Below, piece by piece: positions 1-7,782 of a stretch of 33,715 nucleotides of DNA. The stretch's first letter is position 1. The number at the start of each line of letters is the position of its first letter. The position numbers were made by a program, and so were the translations under genes. The stretch is taken from the NCBI GenBank assembly GCA_001735895.1, contig DS021202.1:44925-78639 (forward strand), in the 5' to 3' direction. The notes below the pieces were generated by a model. That model did no database searches. It saw only the letters and a program-made list of their open reading frames with translations, and was not told where the DNA came from. The DNA is from Olavius algarvensis Gamma 3 endosymbiont. Lineage in GTDB: Bacteria; Pseudomonadota; Gammaproteobacteria; GCA-001735895.

Positions 1-510
1 TGGGATAAGTCTCACGGTAAACCGGGCATGTTTGGTCGGGCTGCATTCACCTGGGATAACGAAGCCGATTGTTATTATTGCCCGGCGAACAAGCTACTGA
101 GATGCAGAAATCGCCCATTCAAAAAACCGCGTTCACCCGTTACCAAAGCCAACACGATTATCTATCGCTCAAGTCAGCATGACTGTAAAACCTGCGAACT
201 TAAATCCCGGTGCTGTCCGAATACTAGCCACAGAAAGATCGCCCGTAGTATCTATGAATCATCTCGTGACGTTGCCAGGGATATTTGCGAGACCACGGAA
301 TATTTACAATCCAGGAAAGACAGAAAAAAGGTTGAAGTGCTGTTCGCCCATCTTAAGCGAGTAATGAACTTTGACCGTTTACGATTGCGCGGTATCACTG
401 GCGCACATGACGAATTTTTACTGGCAGCCACAGCGCAAAACCTGAAGAAGTTGGCGCAACAACGATTTAAACCGCCTGATTACAGGATAGGTGCGCCTGC
501 TTTATGCTAA
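1..510 (+). mobile_element. IS1182-like transposase, C-terminal part (runs off left edge)
   Basis: The reading frame is open from base 1, so the N-terminal part lies outside the window. The visible protein has the cysteine-rich segment seen in IS1182-type DDE transposases (YYCPANKLL, then CKTC and CC around residues 55-66 counted from the ATG at 28). It is followed by a C-terminal block, RKKVEVLFAHLKR, in which the glutamate fits the third residue of the catalytic DDE triad, and then a conserved RLRLRG stretch. It ends with TAA at 508-510. Whether the upstream part is intact cannot be seen. Family assignment is by motif pattern and is confident at the level of a DDE transposase, and less so for the exact IS family. 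Confidence 0.75.
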
Positions 511-762
511 ATCCGATCAAAAGCAACTAAACCAGAACAAAATCCACGAAAAATGTGGATTACCGAAGTGATCCAATCATCGCCGTGATTTGGTGCGCGG
601 AAATCGGCCATTTAATAACCGAGTTTTTCAACAGAATCGGCACTTCGGAGTCATTCATGCACCACTGCGCGATAGACCGCTGTTGGCCGCTGTTCGGTTC
701 AATAGGTTTAAATTTCAACGCCCGCTTTCGAGAATTTCCGCGGGTGCCAGGCCGAGGAGATA
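511..762. other. Non-coding tail, probably containing the right end of the IS1182-like element
   Basis: No convincing gene is present. The stretch around 620-645 (gagtttttcaacagaatcgg) resembles the terminal sequences that commonly close transposons of this type. The left end is out of the window, so the inverted repeat cannot be verified and the exact element boundary is unknown. Short ORFs here on both strands have no recognisable protein character. Confidence 0.3.
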
Positions 763-1101
763 CTATGGCCAGTCGCCGGGTAGCTGTTTTTTGCCTTGGC
801 AGAGTTTGAATTTGACGATGTACATCCAGGCATTGCCCCAGTCGGTGGGAATTTCGATACGCTGGTAAAAATGAGGGTACCATTCGAGTTCGTCGAGCAT
901 TTTAAACTGCCGGTCACTGATGTGATAAACTTCTCCCTTGATCGCTTGAGACCCCTGCGGGCATACCGCCGGGTAGTTCTCGAACTCGTACATCGAGTAG
1001 TTTTTTTCGGTGCGGTGCTGGCCCAAGAACTCGGCGCAATGCATAAAATGACTGTTGCGCTGACCGCGCTTTAAGGTGCCATAGACGAATACCCGGTTCA
1101 C
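763..1101 (-). CDS. Gamma-glutamylcyclotransferase-like protein (YtfP/GGACT fold)
   Basis: This is a 112-residue protein of the small gamma-glutamylcyclotransferase-like family, which acts on gamma-glutamyl amines or peptides to release 5-oxoproline. The true substrate of bacterial members is usually unknown. The family hallmark VYGTLKRG is at residues 6-13, GEVY at 56-59, and the LDELEWYP segment at 69-76 contains the glutamate expected to be catalytic (Glu73). The start is GTG at 1101 and overlaps the hslR stop codon in a GTGA arrangement, so translation is probably coupled. It is the last gene of a leftward three-gene unit: oxidoreductase stub, hslR, this gene. Length is normal for the short bacterial branch. 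Confidence 0.8.
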   Translation of the reverse strand: MNRVFVYGTLKRGQRNSHFMHCAEFLGQHRTEKNYSMYEFENYPAVCPQGSQAIKGEVYHISDRQFKMLDELEWYPHFYQRIEIPTDWGNAWMYIVKFKLCQGKKQLPGDWP

Positions 1102-1490
1102 GACTTGCCGGTGAAGCGATGGATCTGGCGTCGTTGCTTCTTGTCAGGGCGTCCCTCGGAGCGCGGGCGCGCGAGGGCCGCGAGCTTGCGTTTTTCAGCC
1201 TCTCGCGCGCGTTTAACAACACTGGCATCGGTTTCGCGATACAGCGTCTGTGCTTGCTCGGCCGAGCCGCGGCGAGCGCTGATGTCGGTGACGATTATCT
1301 CGAATCGCTCGAAACCACGCTGAATTTCGAAACAATCATCGATCTTGACGGTGCGCGACGGCTTGATCCGATGCCCAGCCAAATGCACCTTGCCGCCGGT
1401 TACCGCTGCACCGGCCAGCGCCCTCGTTTTGAAAAAGCGCGCCGCCCATAACCACTTGTCGAGTCGGACTTTGGCCTCACCGGCGCTCAT
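1098..1490 (-). CDS. hslR: Heat-shock protein 15, S4-domain ribosome recycling factor
   Basis: Hsp15 binds free 50S subunits that still carry a nascent chain with tRNA and helps rescue them after translation fails. The 130-residue protein begins with an S4 RNA-binding domain (KVRLDKWLWAARFFKTRALA, residues 7-26, running to about residue 50). It ends in the highly basic tail typical of the family (KKQRRQIHRF). The start chosen is the ATG at 1490, which shares one base with the TGA stop of the upstream oxidoreductase stub. A longer reading frame exists to 1580, but its extra residues are antisense to nothing conserved and do not look like Hsp15. No heat-shock promoter was seen directly upstream, because transcription would come from the interrupted gene. 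Confidence 0.85.
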   Translation of the reverse strand: MSAGEAKVRLDKWLWAARFFKTRALAGAAVTGGKVHLAGHRIKPSRTVKIDDCFEIQRGFERFEIIVTDISARRGSAEQAQTLYRETDASVVKRAREAEKRKLAALARPRSEGRPDKKQRRQIHRFTGKS

Positions 1491-1732
1491 CAGGACTGGT
1501 GTTTGTGGATATACTTCATCACGCGGTCTGCCATCGAAAAACCACTCAACACGGCCCCCTCGATGCGCGGTGCAGTGCACCAGTCACCGCAGGCGCCGAT
1601 TGCCTGCGACTCGACAAACAGGGAGTCCTCGCTGATCGGATTAATCGGCACGGCGTGCTTCCAGCAATGCACCGAGGCCGAGGCAGGTTTTTCCGGCTCG
1701 AGGTCGGTCGCTTCCCAGAAAGCATCGTGACA
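1490..1732 (-). pseudogene. C-terminal stub of a renalase-like NAD/FAD-dependent oxidoreductase, truncated by IS3
   Basis: Reading leftward from the IS3 boundary, the frame encodes about 80 residues with the C-terminal signature of renalase-like FAD amine oxidases: an HCWKHAVP block (family pattern HRWxYAxP) and then ACGDWCTAPRIEGAVLSG, the segment that closes over the flavin. It ends at TGA 1490-1492, overlapping the hslR start by one base. The N-terminal dinucleotide-binding GxGxxG domain (roughly 240 residues in intact homologues) is absent, replaced by the insertion element. The product should be non-functional, but the stub still marks the native promoter-proximal gene of the hslR operon. 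Confidence 0.75.
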
Positions 1733-1763
1733 TGGTCCAATAGATTGATACCACCCAGTTAAG
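1733..1763 (+). repeat. Left terminal inverted repeat of the IS3 element
   Basis: A 31-bp end starting TGGTCCAATAGATTGATAC that pairs with the right end at 24 of 31 positions. The inner half (TTGATAC and CCCAGTTAAG) is almost perfectly conserved between the two ends. Confidence 0.85.
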
Positions 1764-1794
1764 AGATAATGAAACTTAACTGAGGTAACGATAG

Positions 1795-2088
1795 ATGACA
1801 ACGAGAAAGAAATATACGAAAGAATTCAAACTGGATGCAGTGAGCCTGGTAACTGATCAGGGCTACAGCCGGGCGGAAGCAGCGCGAAGCCTGGGCATCA
1901 ATGCCAATATGCTGTGCCGATGGGTGCAAGAGGAACAATCGGGTGATGGCCAGGCTTTCCGTGGGAACGGCAAGCTGACACCGGATCAGGAAGAGAACCG
2001 TCGACTTAAAGCTGAAATCAAACGCCTGAAGATGGAGAAAGAAATCTTAAAAAAGGCGACGGTATTCTTTGCAGCAGAAACGAAATGA
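1795..2088 (+). CDS. IS3-family transposase OrfA (helix-turn-helix protein)
   Basis: A 97-residue OrfA. It has an N-terminal helix-turn-helix (about residues 8-45: YTKEFKLDAVSLV ... SRAEAARSLGI ... MLCRWVQE) that binds the element ends. A basic leucine-zipper-like helix follows (residues 63-88: ENRRLKAEIKRLKMEKEILKKA) that mediates multimerisation. The slippery heptamer at 2049-2055 codes for the second half of this zipper, and the -1 frame beyond it is open into orfB. The stop overlaps the orfB ATG as ATGA at 2085-2088. The gene appears intact. Confidence 0.9.
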   Translation: MTTRKKYTKEFKLDAVSLVTDQGYSRAEAARSLGINANMLCRWVQEEQSGDGQAFRGNGKLTPDQEENRRLKAEIKRLKMEKEILKKATVFFAAETK

Positions 2089-2963
2089 AATACTCGTTTA
2101 TCACCCAACACAAGAATACCTTTCCCGTTCGCCTGATGTGTCAGGTGCTGGGTGTGGACCGGTCATGTTATTACCACTACCGGCGCCAGATGGACACAAG
2201 ACCGCCTGATCCCGAGCATGAGGAAATGCTGGAGTGGGTTCAGCGGGTTGATGATGCGAGTGATCATACCTACGGCAGCCGACGTATGAAACGGGCCCTG
2301 AACTGTCTGGGTTATCCGGTGAGCCGGAATAAGGCGCGGAATTTGATGCGGGAGGCCGGAGTTCAGGTACGTCATCGCAAGAAATTCAAGGTGACCACGA
2401 ACAGCAATCACAAACAACCGGTGTACGACAATCTGCTTCAGCGGCAATTTGATGTGCCCCAGCCTGATCAGGTCTAAGCAGCGGATGTGACTTATGTATG
2501 GACCCAGGAGGGCTGGCTTTACCTGGCTGTCGTGATAGATCTGTGTTTGAGAAAGGTTGTGGGCTGGAGCATGAGCCCTCGGATGAAATCGCAGCTGGTC
2601 TGTGATGCCTTGAAGATGGCCGCCTGGCAGCGCCGACCCAAGGCAGGTTTAATCCATCACTCGGATCGTGGGTCTCAGTATGCCAGCAAGGCATTCCGAA
2701 AATTACTCAGAATCAACGGGTTCCAGGGCAGCATGAGCCGTAAAGGTGACTGTTGGGATAATGCGGTGGTCGAGAGCTTCTTTGGCAGTCTGAAGCAGGA
2801 GCGGGTGCAATGGCGAAATTATCAGACTCGATATGAAGCACAGCAGGATATTCTGCAGTACATATCCAGCTGGTATAACCCATATCGATTACATTCGACG
2901 CTGAATTATGTCAGCCCGAATGATTATGAAAAACGACTACTCGAAACGAAGCATGCCGCTTAA
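2085..2963 (+). pseudogene. IS3-family transposase OrfB (DDE integrase) with in-frame TAA
   Basis: OrfB carries the rve-type DDE catalytic core: ADVTYVW (first Asp), [11 protein letters not shown] (second Asp) and [14 protein letters not shown] (Glu). The frame is interrupted by TAA at 2475-2477, just after PQPDQV, where homologues have tryptophan in the motif DQVWAADVTY. The downstream half continues in the same frame to 2963, so this is a nonsense change and not a frameshift. A restart at GTG 2487 would lose the first catalytic Asp, encoded at 2484-2486. The gene is therefore called inactive unless the stop is read through. Confidence 0.85.
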
Positions 2964-2989
2964 CTGGGGTGTATCAAAAAGTTTGACCA
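2959..2989 (-). repeat. Right terminal inverted repeat of the IS3 element
   Basis: A 31-bp end; read on the minus strand it starts TGGTCAAACTTTTTGATAC and ends CCCCAGTTAAG, matching the left end at 24 of 31 positions. It lies two bases from the stop codon of the PilZ gene. Confidence 0.85.
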
Positions 2990-2991
2990 CG

Positions 2992-3432
2992 TCAAAGCGC
3001 CGGGAAGTCGCCGGCGAACTTCGAAATCCATTCCTTGGCGGCTTCCTGAGAACTGAGTTTTCGACCTTCCTGTTGCGCGACTTCCTTACGGTATTCCTCG
3101 ATATGACAAATTTGCTCGATCATGCGCAGCCGAAAAACATCCCTGGAGTGTTCGAACTCGATGCCGATTTCGTATCCCGGGTCGGATTTTTCGCACCAGA
3201 CAACGTTGCCGACCAGGTAATTTTCCTGTTGTATCAACGGGATCGAAATTCGCACCCGCTGCAGTATTTCCAGTGGCTTGTGCGATAGGAATGCGAGACC
3301 GCCGAGGCTGACATTGGTAATGGTTTGATCGGTGGTCTCGTCATCTTCATCATCCGCCCAATCCAGATTAACCTGGATCGGCACGCCGGCCGGATGGCGG
3401 ATAAACTTTCGTATCGTCGTATTATCTGGCAA
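2992..3432 (-). CDS. PilZ-domain protein (probable cyclic-di-GMP effector)
   Basis: PilZ domains bind cyclic di-GMP and pass the signal to motility, surface or secretion machinery. This protein (146 residues from the proposed start) has the RxxxR element (RKFIR, residues 8-12) and the second motif as NVSLGG (residues 40-45), with Asn where most family members have Asp. A charged C-terminal helix follows. No ATG lies near the domain start, so the TTG at 3432 is proposed; it overlaps the htpG stop by 11 bases, implying translational coupling to htpG. A longer frame reaching 3540 only reads htpG out of frame. The stop sits two bases from the IS3 right end. Confidence 0.75.
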   Translation of the reverse strand: MPDNTTIRKFIRHPAGVPIQVNLDWADDEDDETTDQTITNVSLGGLAFLSHKPLEILQRVRISIPLIQQENYLVGNVVWCEKSDPGYEIGIEFEHSRDVFRLRMIEQICHIEEYRKEVAQQEGRKLSSQEAAKEWISKFAGDFPAL

Positions 3433-5320
3433 TGGTAACCAACATCTTGTTGAGTTTAGCCACAAAACCGGCGGGATCGTCCAGTTGACCGCCTTCCGCC
3501 AGCAAAGCCTGATCAAACAATATATCAGACCAGTCGGCAAACTTCTTCTTCGATTTTTCGGCTTTGAGCTTCTTCACGATCGGGTGATCGGGGTTGATTT
3601 CAAGAATTGGCTTGCTGCTCGGCAAATCGTGGCCCGCTTCCTTCAGAATCCGCTGCATGTGCATCGCCATGTCCTGCTCGTTGAGTACGATACAGGCCGG
3701 CGAGTCGGTCAGGCGACCGGTTACGCGCACGTCCTCGACCCGGTCTTGCAGGGCGTCCTTCATGCGCTGCAATAGTTTCTCGGCGCCCTTGGCCTTTTTC
3801 TCGAGCGCTTTCTCGGATTCCTCGTCGGTGCCGAGGTCGAGTTCGCCTTTGGCCACCGACTGCAATCTTTTACCGTCATATTCCATCAGATGCGCGGTCA
3901 GCCATTCATCGACACGGTCCGACAGCAGCAACACCTCGATGCCTTTTTTACGGAAGATTTCCAGGTGCGGGCTATTCTTGGCCGCGGCGTAGGTATCGGC
4001 CGCAACGTAATAAATCTTGTCCTGGCCCTCCTGCATGCGTCCGAGATAATCATCCAGCGAAACTGTTTGTTCTTCAGAGCCGCTTGCGGTGGTGGCGAAT
4101 CGCAACAGCTTGCCGATTTTTTCCCGATTGCCCGCATCCTCGGCCGGTCCTTCCTTCATTACGCGGCCAAATTCCTGCCAGAATTTCTGATACTTCTCAG
4201 GATCGTTCTTGGCGATTTTTTCGAGCATGCCGAGCACCTTTTTCACCGAACCGCTGCGAATGCTGTCGATGACCTTGCTGCCCTGCAGGATTTCGCGCGA
4301 TACATTGAGCGGCAAATCGTTGGAATCGATCAGCCCGCGCACGAAACGCAGATAACGCGGCAGCAGTTTTTCGTTATCCTCCATGATAAAGACGCGCTGC
4401 ACATAGAGTTTGATGCCGTGGCGCGGTTCGCGATCGTAAAGATCGAAGGGCGCCCGCGCCGGGATGTATAACAGCGAGGTATACTCGTTGGTACCCTCGA
4501 CCCGGCTGTGATTCCAGTCGATCGGATCTTCGTAGTCGTGCGCGACGTGTTTGTAAAATTCCTTGTACTCGTCTTCCGTGATTTCGGAACGCGCCCGAGT
4601 CCAAAGCGCCGAAGCCTGGTTGACGGTTTCTTCCTCGATGGTGGTTTCACCGTCTTCTTCCTGCGGCTCGACGGTCTTATCCATTACCACCGGGAAGTCG
4701 ATGTGATCGGAATAGGAAGTAATGATCGAGCGCAATTTCCAGTCATTCAGAAATTCGTCTTCGGCGGCGCGCAGCTTTAGCGTGATTTCGGTACCGCGGC
4801 CGGGTTTGTCGAGCGACGCGATGCGGTACTCGCCCTTGCCCTCGGATACCCACTCGACGCCCTGATCGGATGCCGAACCGGCCTTGCGGGTACGCAGGGT
4901 AACTTCTTCGGCGACGATAAACGAGGAATAGAAACCCACGCCGAACTGGCCGATCAACTGGGCGTTGTCTTTTTCGTCGCCGCTCATGGAGTCGAGAAAC
5001 GAACGCGTCCCCGACTTGGCGATGGTGCCGATATGGTCGATCACTTCGTCACGCGTCATGCCGATACCATTGTCACTAATCGTGATACTGCGGTTCTCTT
5101 TGTCATAACTGATCTTTATTTTCAGCTCGATATCGTCTTCGTACAGACTAGCGTCCGAGATCGCGCTGAAGCGCAGCCGGTCGCAGGCATCCGACGCGTT
5201 GGATATCAGCTCGCGTAAGAAGATTTCCTTGTTCGAATACAGCGAATGGATCATCAAATCCAGCAACTGGTTGACTTCGGTTTCAAAACCACGGGTTTCG
5301 GAATTAGCGGCGGTTGTCAT
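3422..5320 (-). CDS. htpG: Molecular chaperone HtpG (Hsp90)
   Basis: Cytosolic ATP-dependent Hsp90 chaperone, 632 residues, full length for the family. The N-terminal GHKL ATPase domain shows [14 protein letters not shown] (residues 36-49, Mg/ATP-binding Asn41), SDNGIGM (82-88) and [11 protein letters not shown]. The middle domain includes the conserved [11 protein letters not shown] stretch, and the C-terminal dimerisation domain ends at TAA 3422-3424. The ATG at 5320 is preceded by GGAG about ten bases upstream. A strong sigma-32-type promoter lies 46-74 bases before the start. The PilZ gene overlaps its 3' end, and the large exported TPR-like gene lies upstream on the same strand. Confidence 0.97.
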   Translation of the reverse strand: MTTAANSETRGFETEVNQLLDLMIHSLYSNKEIFLRELISNASDACDRLRFSAISDASLYEDDIELKIKISYDKENRSITISDNGIGMTRDEVIDHIGTIAKSGTRSFLDSMSGDEKDNAQLIGQFGVGFYSSFIVAEEVTLRTRKAGSASDQGVEWVSEGKGEYRIASLDKPGRGTEITLKLRAAEDEFLNDWKLRSIITSYSDHIDFPVVMDKTVEPQEEDGETTIEEETVNQASALWTRARSEITEDEYKEFYKHVAHDYEDPIDWNHSRVEGTNEYTSLLYIPARAPFDLYDREPRHGIKLYVQRVFIMEDNEKLLPRYLRFVRGLIDSNDLPLNVSREILQGSKVIDSIRSGSVKKVLGMLEKIAKNDPEKYQKFWQEFGRVMKEGPAEDAGNREKIGKLLRFATTASGSEEQTVSLDDYLGRMQEGQDKIYYVAADTYAAAKNSPHLEIFRKKGIEVLLLSDRVDEWLTAHLMEYDGKRLQSVAKGELDLGTDEESEKALEKKAKGAEKLLQRMKDALQDRVEDVRVTGRLTDSPACIVLNEQDMAMHMQRILKEAGHDLPSSKPILEINPDHPIVKKLKAEKSKKKFADWSDILFDQALLAEGGQLDDPAGFVAKLNKMLVTIAR

Positions 5321-5365
5321 ATGTCATTTTCTCCGGCGACAATAGTTAAAAATATCAACGCTTTT

Positions 5366-5394
5366 ATATGCGGTTTTCAGCTTTATTTTTCAAG
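5366..5394 (-). promoter_or_regulatory. Heat-shock (sigma-32, RpoH) promoter of htpG
   Basis: On the minus strand a perfect -35 element CTTGAAA (5388-5394) is separated by 14 bases from a -10 element CCGCATAT (5366-5373). This matches the established RpoH consensus CTTGAAA - N11-16 - CCCCATNT with one mismatch in the fixed -10 positions. Transcription would begin near 5359 and give a leader of about 40 bases carrying the GGAG ribosome site of htpG. The co-transcribed PilZ gene would share heat induction. Confidence 0.85.
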
Positions 5395-5428
5395 CGGCAA
5401 GGGTCTCGCGGCGCCAATCCGTAGCGGC

Positions 5429-7180
5429 TTAGGAGCCGCCCTGGTTGAGCCACAAGCGCTGGATTTTGTGATTCAGCACCGAGCGCCGAGCGGCATCGTC
5501 GGTAACGGCGAGCAGCTCCAGATATATACGGCGCGCATCATCGACCAGGCCGGAAGCTTGCAGGCTCTCGGCCGCGTTATAGCGGGCAGTCTGAGCCCAG
5601 GGGTCCATCGAGTCCGGGGCCGGCAACATTGCCGATTGCAGGTATAACAGCGCCGCCTGATTAAACTTTTCCAGGCCGCGGTAGGAATCGGCTATCCAGT
5701 ATAAAATTTCGCGTCGCTGCTTGAGTTCGATCTCGAGCCGCAACAGCTGATTGAAATGGGTAATGGCTTGCGCATGCAGATTTACCGTCTGCATGTCGAA
5801 CAGAACCTGCAGGATGCGGTCGGTGGCTTCCGCACTGGGCTCGCGGTATTCGCCGATCAGATTTTGCAGTACCTGGTTCCCCTCCTCGTAGCGGCCGCCC
5901 AGAATCAATACCCGCGATTGACGCAGCTGCCAATCGAAACGACTAGTCCCTTCGGGAATCGTATTCAGCCCGGACATCAACCGGGTGGCTTCTTCGATAT
6001 CGGCCGATTTCAACGCCAGATCGACTAGCTGGTAGCGGATTCCGGCCGGAATCTTGCGCGCGCTGGAAAACGTCTTGCTGCGATTGAACAGGTTATCCAG
6101 CAGATTGCGCTCGGCCTCGTCGATCTCGGCAAAGGTTCGCATGTATCCTGCCGCCGCCTGGTTGGCGGCCTGGTTATCGTTGGATTTCAGCATTAGCATC
6201 GCAAACAGCGACCTCGATTTCACCGGCGTAATCTTACTTGACTTGATGGCCAATTCGAGCCACCTGGCATCGTCGCCGAGCAGCAGTTCGGAGCGATTAC
6301 CCACCAGTTCGGCATAATCGAGATAGGCTTGCCACAACAAGTCCACCGGCAGCTGAAACAGTTGCAGCGGTGACTGCGCCGGGTTGCGGAACAAGGTTTC
6401 CAGCGCCACCACGCGATCGACCGGCGACATTTGTTGTGCCGCATGGTAAGCCAGAGCCCACAATGTGGCGCGTTCCCCAGCCGTGATGCCGGTGTCGGCG
6501 CTGCGTTTTTTAACCTGCCGCCACAGCTCCGCCTGGCCGACCTGGTTCAAGCGAAACCGCGCGTAGAGGGCGGTTAGCCGGGCCTGCCAAGCATCATGCC
6601 CCTGTAGGATCTGAAGCGCCTGCTCATACCTGGCCGCTTCGATCAGCACGCGCGCGCGTAACAGCAACCAATCGAGATCGTCGTTATCGAAATCCTGATC
6701 GAAACGCAGCAGCGCAATGCGAGCATCTTCGATACGGCCGTCGCCAAGATAGGATTCGACAATCTGTCGGCGCCAGGTTTGGTAGTCGGCGGACTCGCTG
6801 GCGCCCGGCTCCCACAGTTGACGCCGTAAAACTTCGCGCGCGGTCGGGTTTTGCCCTAACTGGATAAAGGCGCGCGCCTGGTAAGTGGCGGCCTGACGCT
6901 GGAATTGTTTAGGAATATCCGCGGGCATGGACTCGATGCGCACCAACAACTCATCCCACTGCCGCCATTGGGTCAGAATTGCCAGGCGCTCCTGTTCCCA
7001 GAGAATCCATTTATACAAATCTTCGTCGACCTTGGGCTGCGCCTCGTCGAGCATCTTCAGGGTTAGATTCGGGGCGCCAGCCGCGGAAATATTCTTTAGC
7101 AGGTTGAGCCGCTCATCGGCCGCCGCGCTAGCACAAACGGCGATCAAACCCAGGATGACAAACACTCTGACTGATTTCAT
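5429..7180 (-). CDS. Exported alpha-helical TPR-like repeat protein, function unknown
   Basis: A 583-residue protein with a signal peptide (KSVRVFVILGLIAVCASAAA, residues 2-21, with a likely cut after ASA/AAA). The rest is almost entirely amphipathic helices with alternating Leu/Ala and Trp/Tyr positions typical of degenerate TPR or Sel1-like scaffolds, for example the QARAFIQLGQNPTAREVLRR and YQLVDLALKSADIEEATRLM segments. No enzyme motif is visible. A periplasmic or outer-membrane-associated scaffold is inferred. The ATG at 7180 lies five bases after the U-tract of an intrinsic terminator and has no clear ribosome-binding site, so the true start or promoter arrangement is uncertain. htpG follows on the same strand after 108 bases with its own promoter. 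Confidence 0.7.
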   Translation of the reverse strand: MKSVRVFVILGLIAVCASAAADERLNLLKNISAAGAPNLTLKMLDEAQPKVDEDLYKWILWEQERLAILTQWRQWDELLVRIESMPADIPKQFQRQAATYQARAFIQLGQNPTAREVLRRQLWEPGASESADYQTWRRQIVESYLGDGRIEDARIALLRFDQDFDNDDLDWLLLRARVLIEAARYEQALQILQGHDAWQARLTALYARFRLNQVGQAELWRQVKKRSADTGITAGERATLWALAYHAAQQMSPVDRVVALETLFRNPAQSPLQLFQLPVDLLWQAYLDYAELVGNRSELLLGDDARWLELAIKSSKITPVKSRSLFAMLMLKSNDNQAANQAAAGYMRTFAEIDEAERNLLDNLFNRSKTFSSARKIPAGIRYQLVDLALKSADIEEATRLMSGLNTIPEGTSRFDWQLRQSRVLILGGRYEEGNQVLQNLIGEYREPSAEATDRILQVLFDMQTVNLHAQAITHFNQLLRLEIELKQRREILYWIADSYRGLEKFNQAALLYLQSAMLPAPDSMDPWAQTARYNAAESLQASGLVDDARRIYLELLAVTDDAARRSVLNHKIQRLWLNQGGS

Positions 7181-7184
7181 ATCT

Positions 7185-7221
7185 AAAAAAAAAGGCGTGT
7201 TGAGGAATCAAACACGCCTTT
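7185..7221 (-). terminator. Intrinsic terminator after rplS
   Basis: A perfect 11-bp stem (arms 7211-7221 and 7191-7201) with a nine-base loop is followed on the minus strand by nine consecutive U residues (7193-7185, the first three pairing with the AAA at the foot of the stem). It closes the rpsP-rimM-trmD-rplS transcript and sits immediately upstream of the TPR-like gene. Confidence 0.85.
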
Positions 7222-7398
7222 CATATCCTGTGCTCTTGCAACTCGGTAACCGCGAGTTCGATTAACCTGTCAGCGTTCACGGCAAGATTCGCCTCGCAGG
7301 GAATGGCCCTCACGCTTGGCACTAGGCCTCGCTTGGCAACACCACAGGGACGCTGTATCCGTAATTGTCGGGTCGCAACAACAGCATGCCGGTATCGT

Positions 7399-7743
7399 TT
7401 ATAACTTTTCCCGGATACGTGCGGCCTTGCCGGTACGACCGCGCAGGTAATAAAGCTTGGCGCGACGTACTTTACCGCGCCGCTTGACCTTTATTTCCGC
7501 AATCAGCGGGCTGTGGGTCTGGAAGACACGTTCGACGCCCTCACCATGGGAAATCTTACGCACGGTAAAGGCTGAATTGATACCCCGGTTACGCTTGCCG
7601 ATAACGACGCCTTCATAAGCCTGCAGGCGTTCGCGTGTCCCTTCCTTAACTCTCACCTGCACCACCACGGTGTCGCCCGGAGAGAAGGCAGGCACATCGG
7701 GTTTCATGCCTTCCGCATCAAGTTGTGCAATTATGTTGCTCAT
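7399..7743 (-). CDS. rplS: 50S ribosomal protein L19
   Basis: L19 sits at the 30S-50S interface. The 114-residue sequence is normal in length and shows the family blocks [31 protein letters not shown] and [18 protein letters not shown]. The ATG at 7743 is preceded by AGAGGA at a good distance. It is the last gene of the rpsP operon, 39 bases after trmD, and is followed about 180 bases later by an intrinsic terminator. High confidence. Confidence 0.97.
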   Translation of the reverse strand: MSNIIAQLDAEGMKPDVPAFSPGDTVVVQVRVKEGTRERLQAYEGVVIGKRNRGINSAFTVRKISHGEGVERVFQTHSPLIAEIKVKRRGKVRRAKLYYLRGRTGKAARIREKL

Positions 7744-7782
7744 ATCAATTCCTCTACTAACTCAATTTCAACACGGTGTTTT

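Larger units (their letters stand above)
1733..2989 (+). mobile_element. IS3-family insertion sequence, 1257 bp, complete ends
   Basis: The element is bounded by 31-bp imperfect inverted repeats (24 of 31 positions match) beginning TGGTC, the usual TG...CA termini of IS3 elements. It contains overlapping orfA and orfB, with an A AAA AAG slippery heptamer at 2049-2055 in the correct phase for the -1 frameshift that makes the OrfAB transposase. The length is typical of the family. The flanking bases do not form a direct repeat (aca or gaca on the left, cgt or cgtc on the right). orfB has an internal stop, so this copy is probably unable to move by itself. Confidence 0.9.

Noticed and set aside
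1491-1580. Longer N-terminus for hslR starting at 1580
   Set aside because: The additional 30 residues overlap the oxidoreductase stub in another frame and are not conserved in Hsp15; the ATG at 1490 gives the normal protein.
3433-3540. Longer PilZ protein starting at ATG 3540
   Set aside because: The extra 36 residues are htpG read out of frame and show no PilZ-family similarity.
3890-4471. A 193-codon plus-strand frame opposite htpG
   Set aside because: Antisense to a fully conserved chaperone gene, without a ribosome site or domain.
7322-7387. A 21-residue minus-strand frame (MLLLRPDNYGYSVPVVLPSEA-like) between rplS and the terminator
   Set aside because: It looks somewhat protein-like but has no ribosome-binding site and no homologue I can name; it lies in the 3' untranslated part of the ribosomal operon.
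7181-7398. A possible structured RNA gene between rplS and the TPR-like gene
   Set aside because: I looked for tRNA features and for the 4.5S RNA core motif (GGAAGGAAGCAGCC type) and found neither; only the terminator is supported.
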